This document shows positions 51,807 through 64,000 of a DNA stretch of 64,000 nucleotides, one piece after another. Every line of letters begins with the position of its first letter. Position 1 is the stretch's first letter. The stretch comes from Agriotes lineatus (taxonomy: Eukaryota > Arthropoda > Insecta > Coleoptera > Elateridae), in assembly GCA_940337035.1 (NCBI GenBank), contig OW679197.1, positions 62,021,903-62,085,902 of the forward strand, given 5' to 3'. The position numbers and the translations under genes were made by a program. The notes beneath the pieces were generated by a model, which searched no databases, was not told the DNA's origin, and saw nothing but the letters and a program-made list of their open reading frames with translations.

Positions 51807-52420
51807 CAGTGATCTTATAATTAACCAAACATTTTATTTTTAATTTTTAAGCATTTGTTAACCATTTTCAAAAATTACAAATTCTACAAAAATGGTACAA
51901 AATAGAGCGTTAGTTGAAGAGACAAATTTTCTCAAGAATTTTAATCTGAATTCAAAAATGTAATAATATACCGGGTGTTCTATTTAAAATAGAAGTTAAT
52001 AAAAAAATAGAAAAAAAAACAAAAGAAACCCATTTTAGGAGAATTCAACTGAAAAATCACCTATCTCACATCAATACACATTAAAAATGTAATAAAACTG
52101 AAAATTCACGAGAGTAACCACCTACTTCCGGTTATGCGATTTTCTTCAAAAGCTTGCTGTCGCATTTGCATAGTACACAAAACCTATATATGAAGTTTCA
52201 ACGCCATACCTCTTTTCGTTTTTGAGATATTCTGTTCACAGACACACAGTCACGCACACACAGGCAGACAGACACACACACAGACAGACCAATGAACAAA
52301 AATATGTTTTTTGGAATCGGGGGACTCTAAAACGTGAAGATCTGTCGAAAACTCAGTTTCGAATTTTTGGGGTGAATCCAATACTTCCTTTATTGTAAAG
52401 TGAAGTATAAAAAGAGTGAC
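51807..52420 (+). repeat. CAGACA-rich dispersed repeat, copy in the LINE (other copy 12567-13169)
   Basis: Collinear with 12624-13169 (TACAAAATAGAGCGTTAGTT; CACACAGACAGAC microsatellite at 52240-52290; GGGACTCTAAAACGTGAAGA). It ends at 52380-52410 with the imperfect hairpin ACTTCCTTTATTGTAAAGTGAAGT-like sequence. Its presence inside the LINE shows that it transposed or was copied independently. Confidence 0.65.
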
Positions 52421-52579
52421 TCGAAGGAGTGTGATTACCAATAATTATAGAAAAATATTAAGAATATAACATAGACACACATACGCCGTACATCGATTTC
52501 AAACAAGCAAAACGTTAATTAAGGGACTTGAAAAATCTACACATGTCAACAAATTTCTTAAAACTAACACAAACTACTT

Positions 52580-53030
52580 TAGAGGGATACGTGATGTTTT
52601 TTTGTGCATTTATTTCTGGGACATCCTATATATGCACAAAAGAGTTTTACTTGATCTAGTTAGCTGAGACAATGCATGACTGAGGTCGTGAAAAACGGTC
52701 AACATACGGTACCTACAATCGAGCAGCGCAGCGTGTCCAGTACGTTTTGTGGTATAAACAATTATAAAGTGTCACGTGTTCAAAGCGAGGTTAAACGCGA
52801 GTTTGGTATCAGAAAATCACCTAAGTACGATGACATTATGCGGTAATATCAGTCGTTTAATAAAGACGACGGTGTTGCCGATGTCCGAATGCTGTAGCGC
52901 TACATGAGTAGATCATGTAATAATCCTGTCTTTTGTGCATATAATGATAATGGCATTATTTCTGAATACTTTTAAAATCCGACGCTACATAAATATTAAA
53001 TTATCCTTAGTCAAACAGATCACCCTGTAG
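52580..53030 (+). pseudogene. Transposase N-terminal fragment in the LINE
   Basis: Near 52715-52870 the plus strand encodes, in shifting frames, PTIEQRSV, then SRVQSEVKREFGIRKSPKYD and QSFNKDDGVADVR. This follows the helix-turn-helix pattern at the N-terminus of DUF4817-type transposases (EQxxxV ... VxxxFxxxFGxxxPsxxxIxxxxxxFxxTGsV). CACCCTGTAG at about 53020-53030 could be one terminus; the matching end was not found. Confidence 0.5.
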
Positions 53031-53299
53031 TATTAGAAACCGACAAAGGATCAGTAATTAATGAAGAGATAAAAATTACTGCCGATGTTGACGATGTTGT
53101 GGTTATTGTGGAAAATGTAGTATCACTATACGACACATTTATATGATTGGAGGCAACAGAGGGGAGAGAACTAAAAGACAAATTAAAACAAAACAAAGTA
53201 TCTGAAGCAGCATAGAAATGAAACCAAGAAATCAGAATATGAAAATATAATTTCGAAGAAGTGCAACCATTTAAATACCTAGAAATAAATACAAAAATG

Positions 53300-53402
53300 A
53301 CTGGCAGAAGAGAGGACTTGGGAGAGAGAGGGTGGAGGGAGAAAGAGAGGGGGGAAGGAAGAGGGAGTGAGAGAGAAATAGAGGGGGAGAGAGCGAGAAT
53401 AC
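53300..53402 (+). repeat. Purine-rich GA/GGA simple-sequence tract
   Basis: About 100 bases of almost pure G and A (GAGAGG, GGAGGGAGAAAG) within the LINE remnant between its RT palm and thumb regions. Confidence 0.8.
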
Positions 53403-54713
53403 GTCGGAATCAGAACATAGCTAGGTAGGTACCACAATAATTGTTTTTCAAAGATAAGAACATGAGTAAGGAAACGAAACTAGGAATATACAAAGAACTA
53501 ATAGTCATTATGTAGAACACATATAATTTAGAATATGTCAGACTATAGAAAATTATTATTTAATAATAAACTCTGACCTAAGATTAACCTTGAAATATTG
53601 TAAAAGCAGTTAAGCCACGAAGGCAGATCGAAGATGAGATGGATGGACGAGACTGGGAAAGGTATATAAAAATGGAAATAACAGAATGGAAAGAAAAGAC
53701 CAGAGACAGGAAACAATAGAGGCAAGTCACAGACATTCATAAGTCACACAGGAATCTGAAGAACTGTTTTAAGGAAGTTATGAAGACTACTCCAACCCGA
53801 AAATAGGATTATGACATCTCCAGAAAAAAGCGATAATTAATCCATCTAGGACTACAAGCCACTCATATATTAGTCACAGTTTTAACGGTACCGCTACACA
53901 ATCAAAACCAAAAATGTATCCTTAAGTATTTTGTAATATCAAGTTCAACTTATTGCACAATTTATTCAATCTGCCTATTTTAAAATGTGGAAGAGCTACA
54001 TGATAAAAGCAGTAGAATTTGCAAGTGATGCAAATAAATATATAGGCGAGTAAAATTGTTGATATTGTGGTTTTTTCTAGAAAAAAATAATTATATAAAG
54101 ACCTGGGTATATTAAAAATGTTAGTTTGGGTACCAAAAAATACTTAATTTGTTAATATGACAGACAGCGTGCAGCAATCGCGGAAATACTATGTTATTAA
54201 CTTTACTGAAACGATAAGGTGTCTAATTTTAATATTACTCAAAATATTCAATTTATATAATATTATATTTTTATTATAATACAATGAACAATTTTTGTAA
54301 AAATTCCAATACCCACCATATTAAACATTATTAATTTCATCACATGGAAGCTCACTTTTCTAAAGAGCGCCGTTGGCGTTGTACTATTTAATTCTACGTG
54401 ATTTGTGTACTTCAATATCAGGAATTCTTTGTTGCTCTATTATTTACTTCAGTATTCAGGGTGCTCGTCTTTCGAGTAAATGTATGTGAGTCTGGCTTTT
54501 TTAAGATATAAGATGTCGACTGAGCTTAGAGAAAGATGTGTAATTTAATCTTCAAAATTCTAAAAAAGTTTGATACATTTACTGAAAAATTAGATTTTTG
54601 TGTATTGCCCTGTACTGTAACTTAAATTTTTCTTGAATCCCATTACTACTACTTTCAGTATCTGTTTCGCTGAGGTTCTTACACTAGTTAGTATATATGC
54701 ACATGTCATTTGT

Positions 54714-54950
54714 AGCAGCGCAGGCGGCTCAGTGATAGAGCTTCTAGTTCTAGATCAGAAAATTTGGATTGGATTTCCACAGACTCAAACGGTCAAAAAA
54801 TTCTAGCGCCGAGCCCACTGTGATTCCCCAATCCGTCTTTGGCAACCGCATGGTCTTAATACCTAAACCTCCACAAAGAGGGGAATCAGATGCCCCTGCT
54901 GTTGGGAAGTTAACAACAAAGCTGACGACGATAACGACGACATGCTATTT
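54714..54950 (+). mobile_element. Degenerate tRNA-derived SINE
   Basis: GGCGGCTCAGTGATAGAGC (near 54721) is a good polymerase III A box; GGATTGGATTTCCA (54764-54777) is a weak B box at the right spacing. A non-tRNA body follows and ends in an ACG-rich tail (GACGACGATAACGACGAC). No clear target duplication. Different in body from the SINE at 3070. Confidence 0.6.
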
Positions 54951-55247
54951 GATTAATCAACAACAGGAAATATCATACACGATTTTAAAACTCCTTAATA
55001 AAGGTTAATATAAGTAAGATGTCACCTATTTAATTTAAACTCATAGGGAAAAACTAGTACGCATATTCTAGGTTCATATTAAAATCGCAGTAGAATGCGT
55101 TTTTCAGCGTTCATAGTTTCGCATTCTACACAAACAGGTAAGATATAAATCTTGACGACTACTCGATGCTTTGAATTCACATTAATGGATTTACTTATTC
55201 TTGACTACTTTTTGAAATCCCGACTGAGCAACAAAAACGTTTAGAGT

Positions 55248-56602
55248 TTGAAACAATAAAAAAGCCAACCTGCGATTGATTACTAATAATAATCTATGGT
55301 AGTATAATCGCAGATCAACCCCCTTATCGTTTATACACCACGGTAGCTCAGAAATGTACTTACCGCAATGGCCTAGCTAGCGTCAAAGTCGATGGCCTTA
55401 GGTCGCAGATTTCTATCATCAGCTGATCAACTGCAAGCTCCTTTAATAATTGTAGAAAAAACACTGGGCGCCAGAAATCACAGATTTCAAGAAATAAATA
55501 AGAAAATAACAAACAATTAAGTTTATTAATCAGCAGGTCATGTTTGGTGGCAACATCAATAATACGTCGGTAAATCGTTTATCACAATATTAAATAACCT
55601 GAATGCAATAAATTATGTGCTGAAAATGCAACACGCACAGCGAGAATATGTGAACCCCTTTTTTAGGCTCTTAGATTGAATTTGATAGCAATTCAATGAA
55701 GGGATAAGCTTATCACAGTCATATGTAATAACCGTTATATCGGTAGTGATATTAAAATGGCGTGAAGGCACTTTTTACAAGATTTTTAATATGTATTCAT
55801 TAAGCAGAACTTTAAATTTGTGAAATACAAATCATAGAACAATTAGTACATAATGTTTTAAATTTATAAAACGTAGCTTTAGATCTGTAAATTGTAAATT
55901 GAAACAATTAATACATTAAGTTTTTAATTTATAAATGGTAAATGAAATTTGTAACTGGTAAATAAGTTAACGGTGATGTAGCGTCATTAACATCAATTCC
56001 GCCGACAATTCGTGGGCGGGCGAAGTTATCATCAAGAAGTTGTAATGAGACTAACCTCGTGGCCAAAGTTGATAAGATAATGAACGCTCCGAGTCCAGGT
56101 CAAGGTGACATTCCCGAAAGAGTTGCTGGTCCCAAATGTTGATTAGGGTGTTATTTAAGAACCCAAATAAGGAGTCGTCCGGAAAACGGCATCAAAGAGT
56201 GGCGTTTGAAGGTGACGTTGAAAAATTACGTCAACGAATAACGTCAAAAAAGAAGCTAATAAAAAACGAGAAATTACCAAAATGTATAACAAGCAATTAG
56301 CGTAAACATACCTGATTTTAATTATCAGCCCACAAACAAAATTAATATTGAGGTGCAATAAAGCACACAAAATGCTTTCTTGGAACTAGTTGCTCCAACC
56401 AAAGCGAAAGTTAAAATGAGGTCGCGCGGCTGGTGCAACTGATAACGAATTATTTTTGGGAAAACCGAAATCAGAAAGCTCGCGCGGAACAAAACTCGAT
56501 ATTATTCGAAATACAGCGGAAATAATTCAAGTGGGAATGTACAGGCTGGCCCGGAAAGGAATAAATGGCGAAACAAATAGCAGGAGCTAAAGATTTGTTT
56601 CA
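55248..56602. repeat. 1.3-kb dispersed repeat, copy 2 (other copy at 21716-22943)
   Basis: Collinear with 21716-22943 (CTGCGATTxATTA, TTTATACACCACGG, GGGCGCCAGAAATCA, ATAAGCTTATCACAGTCAT, GACTAACCTCG, ATGGCGAAACAA). Here it is not flanked by the TAGGGTTGCC hAT ends, so it spreads independently or is a deletion remnant of that element. Confidence 0.6.
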
Positions 56603-58295
56603 AGTTTTGCATTCCAACATATAAATCCTATTCAATTCCTGTGTTGTCGTTTAAACTCATGTTTGGGTATAAATCCTAACCTGATTACATTTTAGCGGCG
56701 ACGCTTAAGATTTATAGCTTCACGATTCCGCAAGGATCCGGTACTAATAGGAACTGCTGTCAGACATGGAATTAGACTTATTTCTTATGCGTTTTTACTC
56801 CAGTTATCGTTGCCAATTGTAATGATTAATAATTGAATATCTAATTACAAAACTACAGTTCCGTAAACTACGAGTATAAGCAATGAAATTCCAGTGGATT
56901 AATTCTTCTCCAATTGCAAATGCAACCGCTATGGAAGGTAATAGTGGAAATAAGCTACTAAATATAGTCTAAGCTGATGAAAACAGTATGCCTTTTTATG
57001 ATAGAAAAGAAGTAGATACCTATTTCTTTTTCAGCATTCGTTTTTGCTGCTTTCTCCAATATAAATAGAACTATGATCTACAGCCTCACTCAACTACTGC
57101 TAGCATTGGTTCAGGTTGAAATAATAAATAACTAATTTGTGTGCACTATCAGAGAATTTCATAAAATATTTAAACTATAAAAAACAACTATCAGTTTAAT
57201 ATCACATTTGAATTTTATGTACACATTATTATCAAAACCTGATAAAAGTACATTTTGGGTCGAAATTTGTTAAAAGATGCATGTAGACGTGAAATGAACA
57301 ACAATCAGATCTTACACAAATTTGTTTTACTTTGTGGCAGACTCAAGTTTTAGCCAGAGGTTTAGAAAAAATAAATGTCTCCTTCTCTCTGACAGCACAA
57401 AGTAAGTGTCATGCTTCAGCTATCACGGTTTACGATATTACCCTGTCAGCCTGCAATTTCTTAGCTTGGACTCCCTGGAGAATCCTTTCTGCCTAAACCA
57501 CGGGTGTCTGTAATTTCACTCTCGAGCTTACTTAAACTGGCCCTGACTTTGCCAGCACAATGCATTTGAATACAGAAGGTAAAGGTTTAAACGGATAGAA
57601 TTATTTTTGCTTTTTATTTAGAAACATAATGTGCCTTTTCGTTTCGATATTTACGGCGAGGCTTTGTTTCGGTAACAGAACAATCGTAAGATTAAATGGC
57701 TTACCTTGAAGGGAAGATTAACTAGTTCTAACATTTCCGGGTTTCTTATTAATGGATTTATAACATAATGGATTATCAGTCACCTATATAATATATCCTT
57801 TTAACACTATTAGTTGGGTTCCAACACCAATTTGTTGTTTCGTACTTGTCACGCATCGTATGCCACACCTGTGGGATTTTGAGGATAGGGGAAAGTTATA
57901 ATTATGATTCAGTGCTGTGATATTTTGTACATGTTATATCGAGTATATTTACAAAAATGGAGATGCTGTTTGTTTGGATATAAGTAATCTAACACAAAAG
58001 CATTATCTCATTGAGTTTAGTATTAGGAAATGAAAAAGAAATGTTAAAACTTACATTTTTTGTTCCTATGGCAGCATCAGCAATGCTATCACTACATAAC
58101 AAATCGCATACATCAGATTATACAACTCATTAGAAATTTGGCCAATAGTAATTGAGAATTTTACTTAGTTACAAGGTATATATAAACGGATATACCCTTG
58201 ACGACGTGGTATAATCACTTCGGTGTTTCGGTGGGTCCAACAAAGCAAAAATAATGGATAATAATAATCTAGAGCCATGATGTAATAACTGTCTA
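56603..58295. other. Intergenic stretch, nothing recognised
   Basis: No gene, RNA or repeat boundary recognised. Slightly more GC between 57340 and 57560 but without an open frame or splice pattern. Confidence 0.35.
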
Positions 58296-58390
58296 TTGCA
58301 AATTCGAGGTTAGCAGGTTAGGTTTTGCATCAGTTTTGACACAAACTGACGCAAAACCTAACCTGATAACGTCGAATTTGACATAGACTT
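58296..58390. repeat. Hairpin built on a TTAGGTTTTG motif
   Basis: AATTCGAGGTTAGCAGGTTAGG at about 58301 pairs with the complement at about 58356-58378 across a short loop; arms are about 36 bp. A third copy (TCAAATTCGAGGTTCGTAGG, then TTAGGTTTTG) stands alone at 59115-59145, beside the mariner element. Confidence 0.7.
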
Positions 58391-58494
58391 ACAGTGCCAC
58401 CAACATAACCAGTGCAACTAACACAAACAGTGCCAACCTAAGAAATAAAATAATTTATTATTATCGGTCTATTCATTATATAATCGTAACGAAT

Positions 58495-58645
58495 ACCACT
58501 CGAGCAATCGAAAATAATGATTATTTTTCACTCGTAACTCGACGTAATCCTTAAAATACCACTCGAGCTGCGCTCTCGTGGTTTTTCGCAGATTACTTCT
58601 CGTTACTCGGAAAATAATCGATTATTTTCGATGCTCTTGTGATAT
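58495..58645. repeat. Foldback palindrome, about 145 bp
   Basis: CCACTCGAGCAATCGAAAATAATGATT is mirrored by AATCGATTATTTTCGATGCTCTTGTG, centred on CCACTCGAGCTGCGCTCTCGTGG near 58551-58572. A second, weaker hairpin follows at 58830-58960 (TCGCGAGTG/CACGAGCGA). Noncoding. Confidence 0.7.
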
Positions 58646-59160
58646 TATAACTGATTATATTTTTACTGTCATTGCAATAAATGTATTCAGTTATGTGCAC
58701 TCCACAAGCGGTGCCCATAACGTAAAGACATTGTTTAAGTGACTTTATAAAGAAAATTTAAGCTGAATATAAGACCTAAAATCTTTCATCTTCTATGAAC
58801 AGAACATTGAAAATCCTACTTTATAATAGTAGATTATATTATAAGTGAGAGAAATGCATCATTATTTGCGAGTGAGAATTTTAAATCGCGAGTGCCCCAG
58901 CACGAGCGATACAATTTCTCACGAGCTTATAATGGTATTTCGCTCACGTGTGATATACGACGTTTTATCTTACAGTAGCAATTCTTGTGCCTAAATAGTT
59001 TGCGCAGTCAGAATATGTCGCGAAATAAATTTATAATTAGTCGCCTATGATTTGTGACACACGTTTGACAGAACTGAAGTGTATTGGCAGTACTGAAGTG
59101 TATTGTCAGTCTATGTCAAATTCGAGGTTCGTAGGTTAGGTTTTGTTTGTTATTTGCATA

Positions 59161-60490
59161 TACGAGGTACGTACCAGAATTGCGTGCCGTTGTGCTGTAA
59201 AATCAAAACTACTTATGTGATAAGGAAAATGTATTTATTATTTTTCAACATAGTCTCCTCCCTTATTCATACATGATTCCCAACGCTTTATCCAATTTTT
59301 GTAGCACTCTATAAACCTTTCTGCAGGAGTTCTTTTGAAGTACTGATAAATAGCACTTCCTAATGCAGAACGTGATGAAAAACTGACTCCTCGGAGCAAA
59401 TCCTTAAGGTTTGCAAACAGCCAAAAATCACTAGGCGCTAGATCTGGCGAATACGGGGGGTGAATGAGGGTTTCGATTCCATTTTCTAAAAGAAAATCTG
59501 TAATAATTTGGGCTTTGTGCGGTGGAGCATTATCCCAGTGCAAAATGAAATTTCCACCAGTCCGATGAGGGCGGAGTTTATTGATTGCCGGCAGCAAACC
59601 CATCACGCAAAAGATCACGTGTATATTCTCCAGTTATTGTATGACCCTTAGGTACAGGATGTGCTAAAATTAGACCTGCTTTGTCCCAGAAGATGGCATA
59701 CAGAGCTTTGTTGTTTGATGGCACTTGCTTGAATTTTCTTGGTGGAGGAGAATCTGAGTGTTTCCACTGTTTTGATTGGCGTTTCGTTTCAGGATTGTAA
59801 TACGGTATCCAGGTTTCATCCATGGTTATCACATTATTTAAAAAAGTATTCCGACTTGCTCGATTTCTTGTCAATAAGGTTTGACAAACGTCCATTCGAG
59901 CCTGCTTTTTCTCGTCAGAAAGCATGCGAGGAACCCAGCGTGCACTAACCTTGCTAACCTTTAAATGATCTGTTAAAATTCGCTGAATAGTACCGTGAGA
60001 GAAGCATGTACGTTCAGTCAATTTATCAATAGTCAGCCGTCGATCTTCCATTATCAAATTTTCGATTCTGTTAATGTTTCCAGGCGACACTGCTGAAATT
60101 GGACTTCCAGAACGCGGCTCGTTTTTGGTGGACCTTCTGCCTGTTTTAAATTCTCTTACCCACTTACGAACGGTGTTGTTAGCGAGAGCAGTGTCCCCAC
60201 AAACATATTTGAGCTGCTGATGAATCTCGCTGGCTTTTTCGCCACGTGCTGATAAAAATGTTATCACCGCTTTTTGCTCGTCTACACTAAAATTCATTTT
60301 TTAAGGCACACTCAAAAGCTCTTCAAGTTGAACACGCTGTAACTTTCGTAATATTACAGTAATAGTGACGCGCTTTGGCATATCCAAAGACAACATATAT
60401 AAGTTTCATTTGTTATGACATTTGCGCATTAACCCAGCCTACTTTCTGAAATACAAGCAAACGGCACGCAATTCTGGTACGTACCTCGTA
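59161..60490 (-). mobile_element. mariner transposon, 1330 bp, perfect 31-bp inverted termini
   Basis: TACGAGGTACGTACCAGAATTGCGTGCCGTT at both ends (inverted; first 20 bases TACGAGGTACGTACCAGAAT), flanked by TA at 59159-59160 and 60491-60492. The length and TA target site are standard for mariner. It carries one transposase gene (59238-60297, minus strand). The identical termini and near-intact gene indicate a young insertion. Confidence 0.95.
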
Positions 60491-63400
60491 TATAATACAC
60501 ATATATTGCTGGTAGGGCCTGGAAACTTCAGAAAACATTACGGCGCCGACATAGTTTCACTTAGAGTATAATGCGTCTCGTGCGCATGCGTGAGAACTCG
60601 AACTCCGCCTTTTTAAGCGAATTTTAAAGTTAACCACTTTCCCTTGGGCGGACGACGCCGCCGCGCTTGCGCACATCTCACCGTATACATGAAGGAGTTG
60701 GTTGTGTGTCTCACTAGTACAGGCGCCAGGGAAATCGTTAATAGGGCTTTACGTGCAATTCTTGGTACCAGCATTTTGTGTTAATGGCTGGATGGGGGGC
60801 TGTGCTCTGAGTCTAACTTTAAGTTTTCGGATCGATCGGAGAAATTGTTTTTCCGCAATATCGGAAGAAGTGTTGAAAACGGTTTTTTAGCAATTTCTCG
60901 TTTCCTGTTGCTCTGACGCTGAAATTGCATCAATACAAGTTTGTAGTTTATGAAATTCCTCACAACTTTTGGAAACACCTTTTTCTCGTGCGCTCAACAA
61001 TTCAAAAGTTGTTACCCCATAAAGCCAAGAAATTAAGGTTTGAAATGGGTTTTACGTAAATATATCGCTTTCAGTTAATCCTACGATAAAAAATACTCTT
61101 ATATTTTTTGTAGAACAACTAATTTGCATAAAATTTGTGTATGAGTAGTTTTCCATTTGAACAATTATTTACCGTTTTACAGCGCCGCAAATGTCGCAAG
61201 TCACGTAAATCTTACATTTAATGTGCACCTTCGAACGGCCCTGTTCCTTCGAGTGTGTCGCACCAACTGTTTTCCACACCACCTTTGAGGTACAGCTTGT
61301 GGCGCGTTTTCTTTTACGTGGTCTCCCCTATAGGCCTAATCCACGAAGTGTATTTCTACACTTCCCTTGGTCATTTTGATGGGCCGGGTTCTGCATCGTC
61401 AATTCCAATCATTGCAGAATGGTCGATTTTGTCGCCTTTGTTAAGTTGTGTTTCCCTTGAAACGAAATCGGGAAGAGAAAATATGTCATCGTCGTAGCTG
61501 GTGTGGTATTCGTGTTCATCTGTAGCAAGCATTCTGGAGATTTCTTGCACGTTCTCACAGGATACCCCGGCGCATATGGAGCATTTGGCGGTGCACTTTA
61601 AACCCGCTTTGTGGCAGCCACAAGCCTTTCCACATTTGGTCTTACACCCGCATGAAATTAATTTAATTATTGCAGTAGGCGCGGGAGGCTCAGTGCTAGG
61701 CACCGGTGTAAACGTACGGCCACGTTTCTTCCAGCCCCATCTTTCCGCGGGTAGAGTGTCATTTCCAAGCCAGGTTTGAACTTGATGGTATGTCCAGAAT
61801 GCGTGCATCCTGGCCGTGTCTTTTGTAGGTGGCAGGGATGCCAGATTAAACGTTGACTTCGCAAGGGATTTCGCGAAGTGTTTGTATCGCAGCAAGTTGA
61901 TTGACTTGTCGTTATGGATATCTCCACCGTACAACGCAATATAAAATTGCTCTCCCGCTAATGCAGGATTTCTTAACCTGGGGTCCATGGCATGAGTGCT
62001 GGGGGTCCATGTCAGATGCCATGAGTGCTGGGGTTACATGTCAGATATGAAGACAATAAATACTGCGCGTGATCCATCTTAAAATGTAAGTAGGTAGGTA
62101 TTTTTGCCCAGAAAGCTTTAATCAGGAATGATATCAATGACGAAGATCTTGTTAAAGATGATTTAATTGCCATGAGATCCAAAGCAGTGTTGCGAGATAA
62201 ATTTAACGCAACGGATGTTTCCGATTTTTGGTGTAGTTTAGGACAAGCTTACCCGCTCCTTGTTAAACGAGCAATGTCCATATTAATTCTGTTTGCTACT
62301 ACGTACAGTCGCGGAAACATAAACCGGGACAGTTCCTATAGCACCATTTTTCACTATTTGAATATTCTAATTTTGGCTTCCTAATTGTTTATGAAATCCT
62401 ATCTATCATGTGCCAGTGAGCCAAAATGAACTGGTTAATGCAATATAAGCAGCTTCGGATAACATCAAGAATGAGTTCATTTAGACAATTTAACTAAGGA
62501 AAATTTTAGTGTCCCGCTTTATGTTTCCGCAGCTGTACCTTTGGGAGTCAGGGTTCTCAGTATTAGTGTCAATTAAAACTAAAAATCGCAACCGACTAGA
62601 CGTCAAAGGTGGTATGCGTCTTGCCTTGTCTAAGATAATTCCTCAATTTAGTGTCCTTATCGAACGGAAGCAGCAGCAACCGTTCCATTAAACAACCGTC
62701 ACGCGCTAATCTTTACTTTGTCTTGATAATAAATACGTTTTTTTCAAAATGCCTTGTCCTCTTTCCCTACAATTAAGTTTGGAAGGGGTCCGTCAGATTG
62801 TTAAAATTTTGAAAGTGGTCCGTGACTACAAAAAGGTTAAGAAACCCTGCGCTAATGCAATGATATCCGCGTCTACATCTTTCTGTATAAAGTGATTCGC
62901 TGCAGATTCCAGGGTAGGTGTCGTTTCTAGGGTTTTAAGTAATTTCACTTTGCCCATACCGTAAGCAGCCGATGTTGTGCTACAACCAAAAAATGCATGC
63001 AAGAACAAGATATGCTTTGATACAGCATCGCCGTGTTTCACGCATGATGTAGAGTAATGCTGTTCCTTTGTATTCAGTTTTCCGGGCTTGCAAAGAAAAA
63101 CGTTTGCACAGTTCCGTCCTAGTGTGGTCAGAAGGACCAATATGTCGATGTCCTCGGCGACAATGGTTACAGGTGTCTAGCCCTGAGCCTCCCGCCCCTC
63201 TTGCAATAATAAAATTAATTTCATGCGAGTGCAAGACCAAATGTGGAAAGGCCTATGGCTGTCGCAAAACGGGTTTAAAGTGCACCGCCATTTGCTTCCC
63301 GCCGGAGAATCCTGTGAGAACGTGCAGGAATTCTCCAGAATGCTTACTACAGATGTTGACGAATATCACATCAACTACGACGACAACATATTTTCTCTTT

Positions 63401-64000
63401 CCAAGTTCTTTTCAAAGGAAACACAACTTGACAAGGGCGATAAAATCAACGATTCTGCAATGAGTGGGATCAACGATGCAGAACCCGGTCCATCAAAAAA
63501 ACCATGGGAAGTGTGAGACTGTTAGAAATACACTTCGTGGAGTAGACATATCGGGGAGACCACATAAAAAGACGCGCTACAAACTGTACCTCAAAGGAAC
63601 AGTACCGTTCGAAAGTGCACACTAAATGTACGATTTACGTGACTTGCGACATTTGCGGCGCTGTAGAACGGTAAATAATTGTTCAAATAGAAAAATACTC
63701 ATATACAAATTTTATGCAAATTAGTTGTTCTACAAAAAACATAAGAATATTTTTTATCGTAGGATTAACTGAAAGCGATATATTTACGTAAAACCCATTT
63801 CAACCCTTAATTTCTTGACTTTATGGGGTAACAACTTTTGAATTGTTGAGCGCACGAGAAAAAGGCATTTCCAAAAGTTGTGAGGAATTTCATAAACTAC
63901 AAACTTGTATTGATGCAATTTCAGCGTCAGAGCAACAGGAAACGAGAAATTGCTGAAAACCCGTTTTCAACACTTCTTCCGATATTGCGGAAAAACAATT

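Larger units (their letters stand above)
50690..53840 (+). mobile_element. LINE remnant, plus strand (endonuclease, RT pieces, C-terminus), interrupted
   Basis: 50744-51148: LLGYFNAQVEEEHCHHEVVG, KHTLQDITNDNGIKLCKWAA, NVRTFRGSCADYDRYLVVAK (second half of the endonuclease). Near 51505: RWMEHFSELLNDENLDT (linker). Near 53040-53280: GSVINEEIKITADVDDVVVI (RT palm; YADD reads DVDD) and YNFEEVQPFKYLEI. 53460-53520: SKETKLGIYKELIVIM. 53625-53710: RSKMRWMDETGKG and WKEKTRD-like C-terminus. The early palm blocks are deleted and replaced by the repeats at 51807-52420 and 52580-53030. Many stops; inactive. Confidence 0.8.

Overview
The window is AT-rich eukaryotic nuclear DNA from an arthropod, almost certainly an insect. 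The reasons are two spliced genes of the insect-specific takeout/juvenile-hormone-binding (JHBP) family, GT-AG introns as short as 49 bp, a two-pore potassium channel gene, and a dense load of insect-type transposons. A beetle is plausible, but the sequence alone does not prove it. There is no prokaryotic organisation: most short open frames are chance frames or transposon debris. LAYOUT. 0.5-2.2 kb: decayed Penelope-like element (reverse transcriptase plus GIY-YIG) split by a LINE 3' fragment. 2.2-6.4 kb: dispersed repeats, one intact-looking tRNA-derived SINE with a 12-bp target duplication, a palindromic Tc1/mariner-type MITE and a foldback hairpin. 6.8-17.9 kb: copy A of a segmental duplication, carrying takeout/JHBP gene 1 (five exons, 253 aa). 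17.9-20.2 kb: spacer with an inverted repeat. 20.2-37.5 kb: copy B, carrying takeout/JHBP gene 2 (five exons, 252 aa). Copy B has been expanded by a 2.9-kb hAT-like element, a 1.3-kb palindromic transposon, a MITE and several LINE pieces, and its third intron holds a Tc1 remnant, a LINE split by a solo LTR, a Tc1 deletion derivative and a DD41D transposon. 39.0-41.7 kb: minus-strand LINE split by a 1.28-kb LTR-like insertion. 42.5-43.9 kb: GC-rich island with 121-bp tandem repeats. 47.25-48.43 kb: last two coding exons of a TWiK-type two-pore potassium channel. 50.7-53.8 kb: plus-strand LINE interrupted by other repeats. 54.7-56.6 kb: a degenerate SINE and a second copy of a 1.3-kb repeat. 58.3-59.0 kb: foldback hairpins. 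59.2-60.5 kb: a young mariner element with perfect 31-bp inverted termini and one frameshift. 60.8-64 kb: a large inverted repeat with two head-to-head copies of a cysteine-rich (CXC) multicopy gene, one of them split by a hAT remnant that itself contains a Tc1-like MITE. HOW IT FITS TOGETHER. The functional host content is the takeout/JHBP tandem pair (secreted carriers of small hydrophobic ligands) and the end of a potassium channel gene. Almost everything else is transposon-derived. The two takeout paralogues supply empty-site comparisons that date several insertions to after the duplication. The least conventional signals are: a group of long-arm palindromic Tc1/mariner elements sharing similar outer ends; a 16-bp-period degenerate array in inverted orientation around one repeat and again near both takeout genes; and the head-to-head CXC gene structure at the right edge.
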